Source: Paraliobacillus sp044383835 (lineage in GTDB: Bacteria; Bacillota; Bacilli; Bacillales; Amphibacillaceae). From it: DNA of 64,000 bases. This document shows, in pieces, positions 62,884-64,000 of this stretch. Below the pieces are notes generated by a model. It was given only the letters and a program-made list of their open reading frames with translations, ran no database searches and had not been told where the DNA came from. The stretch covers positions 1-64,000 of the forward strand of contig NZ_JBISEP010000006.1 of assembly GCF_044383835.1 (NCBI RefSeq), read 5' to 3'. A program made the translations under genes and the position numbers. Position 1 is the stretch's first letter, and every line of letters begins with the position of its first letter.

Positions 62884-63480
62884 TTGAGAAAATTAATATG
62901 TATTGCTGTATTATTGAGTAGCTTTTTTATGCCTATACATGTATTTGCAAGCACAAGTTATACGGTGCAATCAGGTGACACAATGTGGAAAATTGCAGTT
63001 CGTTATCAAATTGGTGTTACTGAAATTATTGAAGCTAACCCTCAAGTTAAAAATCCTGATTTAATTTATCCAAAACAACAGCTAACTATACCAGACATAG
63101 ACGCTGTGAAACGTACGGAACATTTGGTCATACAATTGACAAATCAAGAGCGAGCGAAATATGGTCTACCTGCTTTAAAACCTGATTGGGAACTATCTCG
63201 TGTAGCACGATATAAATCGACAGATATGAAGAACAAAAACTATTTTTCCCATCAGAGTCCAACATACGGCTCACCGTTCACTATGATGAAAGATTTTGGG
63301 ATTTCATACAAAAGAGCAGCAGAAAATATTGCAAGAGGACAACAGACGCCTCAACAAGTTGTTAGAGCTTGGATGAATAGTGCGGGACACAGAAAGAATA
63401 TCTTAGGAGATTTTTCACATATTGGTGTAGGGTATGTATCAAACGGAAAGTATTGGACGCAATTATTTGTGAAAAAATAA
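62884..63480 (+). CDS. Secreted LysM-CAP domain protein (YkwD-like)
   Basis: 198 residues: signal peptide (cleavage near VFAS, about residue 23), one LysM peptidoglycan/chitin-binding domain (TVQSGDTMWKIAVRY...QQLTIP, about 26-70), then a CAP/SCP domain with NQERAKYGLPAL and the GHRKNIL signature. Likely a wall- or spore-coat-associated protein. The CAP biochemical role is unknown. TTG start with an excellent AAAGGAGG site. Confidence 0.9.
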   Translation: MRKLICIAVLLSSFFMPIHVFASTSYTVQSGDTMWKIAVRYQIGVTEIIEANPQVKNPDLIYPKQQLTIPDIDAVKRTEHLVIQLTNQERAKYGLPALKPDWELSRVARYKSTDMKNKNYFSHQSPTYGSPFTMMKDFGISYKRAAENIARGQQTPQQVVRAWMNSAGHRKNILGDFSHIGVGYVSNGKYWTQLFVKK

Positions 63481-63482
63481 AT

Positions 63483-63515
63483 GAAAAGCCTTGATTTTTA
63501 TATCAAGGTTTTTTT
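63483..63515 (+). terminator. Intrinsic terminator after the LysM-CAP gene
   Basis: A CCTTGATTTTTATATCAAGG-type hairpin is followed by seven T. Confidence 0.88.
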
Positions 63516-63688
63516 AAAACGTGTATAAGTGTATATTTCAGTGAATAAAGGTATCTAATCGATTCTAATGACCTAGATAGCTGAATACGCAAAGATAATC
63601 TTGAATAATCAGAATTTTATCATAACATTTTTTGAAAAAGTATGGTAATATTTAATACTATAGAAAATATAAATGGAGAGGTTTTTTA

Positions 63689-64000
63689 ATGAAAGTATCA
63701 AAATTCGGAGGAAGTTCAGTAGCGAGTGCTGAGCAACTAAAAAAAGTAGCAACAATTATTCATGAGGATTCAGATAGAAAAGTGATTGTCGTCTCAGCAC
63801 CAGGGAAACGCACATCAGACGATACGAAAGTAACAGATTTATTAATAAAATTAGGAGAAGCATATGTAAATGGACAGCCTTATCAGTCACAATTGGAACT
63901 TGTGTTAGACAGATTCCATTCTATTTTAAAAGAACTTGATCTTACAGATAAGGTAATCACTGAGATAAAAGATGATTTTGAAGCAGTCATTGTTAGTCAT
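63689..64000 (+). CDS. Aspartate kinase, 5' part only (runs off the window)
   Basis: The first 104 codons of an aspartokinase, starting MKVSKFGGSSVAS (substrate/ATP-binding KFGGSS), with VVSAPGKRTSDDTKVTDLL following. It is closest in pattern to the YclM/ThrD type of Bacillus. First step toward lysine, threonine and methionine (and diaminopimelate or dipicolinate). GGAGAGG precedes the ATG. I see no lysine riboswitch in the leader. The C-terminal ACT domains are outside the window. Confidence 0.9.
   Translation, partial: MKVSKFGGSSVASAEQLKKVATIIHEDSDRKVIVVSAPGKRTSDDTKVTDLLIKLGEAYVNGQPYQSQLELVLDRFHSILKELDLTDKVITEIKDDFEAVIVSH

Noticed and set aside
63516..63688. Possible lysine riboswitch or T-box before the aspartate kinase
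   Set aside because: Only about 170 bases, AT-rich, with no recognisable aptamer or T-box motif. A covariance-model search would settle it.
1..64000. CRISPR array, prophage, defence island or replication origin
   Set aside because: I saw no regularly spaced direct repeats, cas genes, phage structural genes, toxin-antitoxin pair, or DnaA-box cluster. The accessory parts are short and mostly decayed.

Overview
The window is AT-rich chromosomal DNA from an endospore-forming member of the Bacillaceae. The evidence is the near-complete Bacillus subtilis-like gene order yqgE-pbpA-pst ... rpmG-yqgN-yqgO-gluP ... yqgQ-glcK ... yqgX-comG-aroK-yqhG/H-gcv-yqhL-mntR-yqhO ... efp-spoIIIA-accBC-yqhY-nusB-folD-xseAB-ispA-tlyA-argR-recN-spoIVB-spo0A, together with typical Gram-positive ribosome binding sites. 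An OLE RNA with its OapA partner between ispA and tlyA points to a halophilic, alkaliphilic or otherwise extremophilic branch (Oceanobacillus, Gracilibacillus or Halalkalibacterium-like). The genus cannot be fixed from the sequence alone.

Layout. 1-1005: decayed insertion sequences, an IS66-type fragment fused to a broken IS4-type transposase. 1250-9394: yqgE, PBP2 and the phosphate module pstS-pstC-pstA-pstB-phoU behind a clear Pho box. 9395-20172: small envelope genes, rpmG, folate cyclo-ligase, the rhomboid protease GluP with an in-frame stop before its TPR tail, a SpoVAF-type protein, glucokinase, an LtaS-type lipoteichoic acid synthase behind an ECF-sigma-like promoter, a DUF2759 small gene, a metallo-hydrolase and tRNA-Gln. 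20257-24131: the comG DNA-uptake pseudopilus operon (minus strand). 24448-35120: aroK, the yqhG/yqhH helicase pair, a tandem glycine riboswitch driving gcvT-gcvPA-gcvPB, a rhodanese, mntR and an unrecognised large membrane protein. 35121-38397: a small accessory island with a decayed IS3-type element, an HTH regulator, a truncated kinase ORF, an acetyltransferase and a zinc-ribbon micro-protein. 38398-43785: LURP-one-like protein, patatin, YqhP, YqhR, Xaa-Pro peptidase, EF-P and a CPBP protease. 44169-49282: the eight-gene spoIIIA operon. 49534-55775: accBC, yqhY, nusB, folD, xseAB, ispA. 55830-57042: OLE RNA plus oapA. 57162-64000: tlyA, argR, recN, spoIVB, spo0A, a LysM-CAP secreted protein and the start of an aspartate kinase.

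How it works together. Most of the window is conserved core: phosphate scavenging under PhoP control, competence, glycine catabolism into one-carbon units under riboswitch control, fatty-acid initiation (accBC, preceded by a FapR-like operator), prenyl diphosphate synthesis, and the mother-cell side of sporulation (spoIIIA behind a sigma-E-like promoter, spoIVB, spo0A with 0A boxes). The most unusual element is the OLE RNA/OapA pair. It is a known but still poorly understood large RNA-protein membrane system, and here it lacks the dxs gene that usually sits beside it. I found no CRISPR array, replication origin, prophage or defence island.
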